From contig LVWS01000010.1 in assembly GCA_002083365.1 (NCBI GenBank), positions 24,348-54,852 on the forward strand: DNA of 30,505 bases, read 5' to 3'. The first letter of the stretch is position 1; each line of letters begins with the position of its first letter. This stretch comes from Nitrospira sp. SG-bin1 (lineage in GTDB: Bacteria > Nitrospirota > Nitrospiria > Nitrospirales > Nitrospiraceae). Shown here in pieces: positions 30,438 through 30,505 of this stretch. The translations under genes and the position numbers were made by a program. The notes under the pieces are model-generated. The model was not told the origin of the DNA and searched no databases. It saw only the letters and a program-made list of their open reading frames with translations.

Positions 30438-30505
30438 TAGCAGAGATGTTCCGACGAAGAAAAGGTCAGAGTATCCTGCTCCCCTTGAAATTGAGACCAC
30501 CTTCA

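Overview
The window looks like a chromosomal segment of a moderately GC-rich free-living Gram-negative bacterium, most likely from the Nitrospirota (Nitrospira-like). This is inference, not a database result. It rests on the gene order rplM-rpsI / argC-argJ / rpsB-tsf-pyrH-frr-alr, an OmpP1/FadL-type outer-membrane channel (so a diderm cell), a siroheme/heme-d1 branch enzyme, and protein styles I associate with that phylum. No tRNA, rRNA or CRISPR array was recognised.

Region 1 (1-5363) is accessory DNA. A broken IS630-type transposase fragment abuts a three-gene glycosyltransferase operon on the minus strand (279-3583), whose sequence is visibly more A/T-rich than the rest. About 0.5 kb with no convincing gene follows, then a 19-bp tandem repeat and a headless coding remnant. 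Next come two decayed toxin-antitoxin modules: hicBA with an intact antitoxin and a truncated toxin, and a higBA/relE-type module with an intact antitoxin and a toxin carrying two frameshifts and a nonsense codon. The second module keeps a clean promoter with a 16-bp palindromic operator.

Region 2 (5491-9411) holds two tandem, roughly half-identical B12-binding-type radical SAM enzymes with an unusual C-x4-C-x2-C cluster motif, linked by a 23-codon bridging frame. This is the best candidate for undescribed biochemistry here.

Region 3 (9475-16869) is a run of small metabolic and redox genes on both strands: a J-domain-like protein without HPD, a PhzF-family isomerase, an MDR-family zinc dehydrogenase, a two-CBS protein, MoaB, a thioredoxin-like [2Fe-2S] ferredoxin, a gamma-glutamylcyclotransferase-like protein, a single-pass membrane protein, a Rieske ferredoxin, an HNH nuclease, precorrin-2 dehydrogenase and an MTH1187-family protein.

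Region 4 (17004-21472) is a strong-looking promoter, a 952-residue membrane-linked hybrid histidine kinase, and a FadL-type channel whose start overlaps the kinase stop by 8 bp.

Region 5 (21542-30338), entirely on the minus strand, is a housekeeping block. Read in transcription order it contains a YggX-like protein with four cysteines, two tandem DUF151 bifunctional-nuclease paralogs behind a TTGACA promoter, rplM-rpsI closed by a strong intrinsic terminator, argC-argJ, and then rpsB-tsf-pyrH-frr-alr behind a structured leader. It couples ribosome assembly and recycling, UMP kinase, arginine synthesis and cell-wall D-alanine supply.
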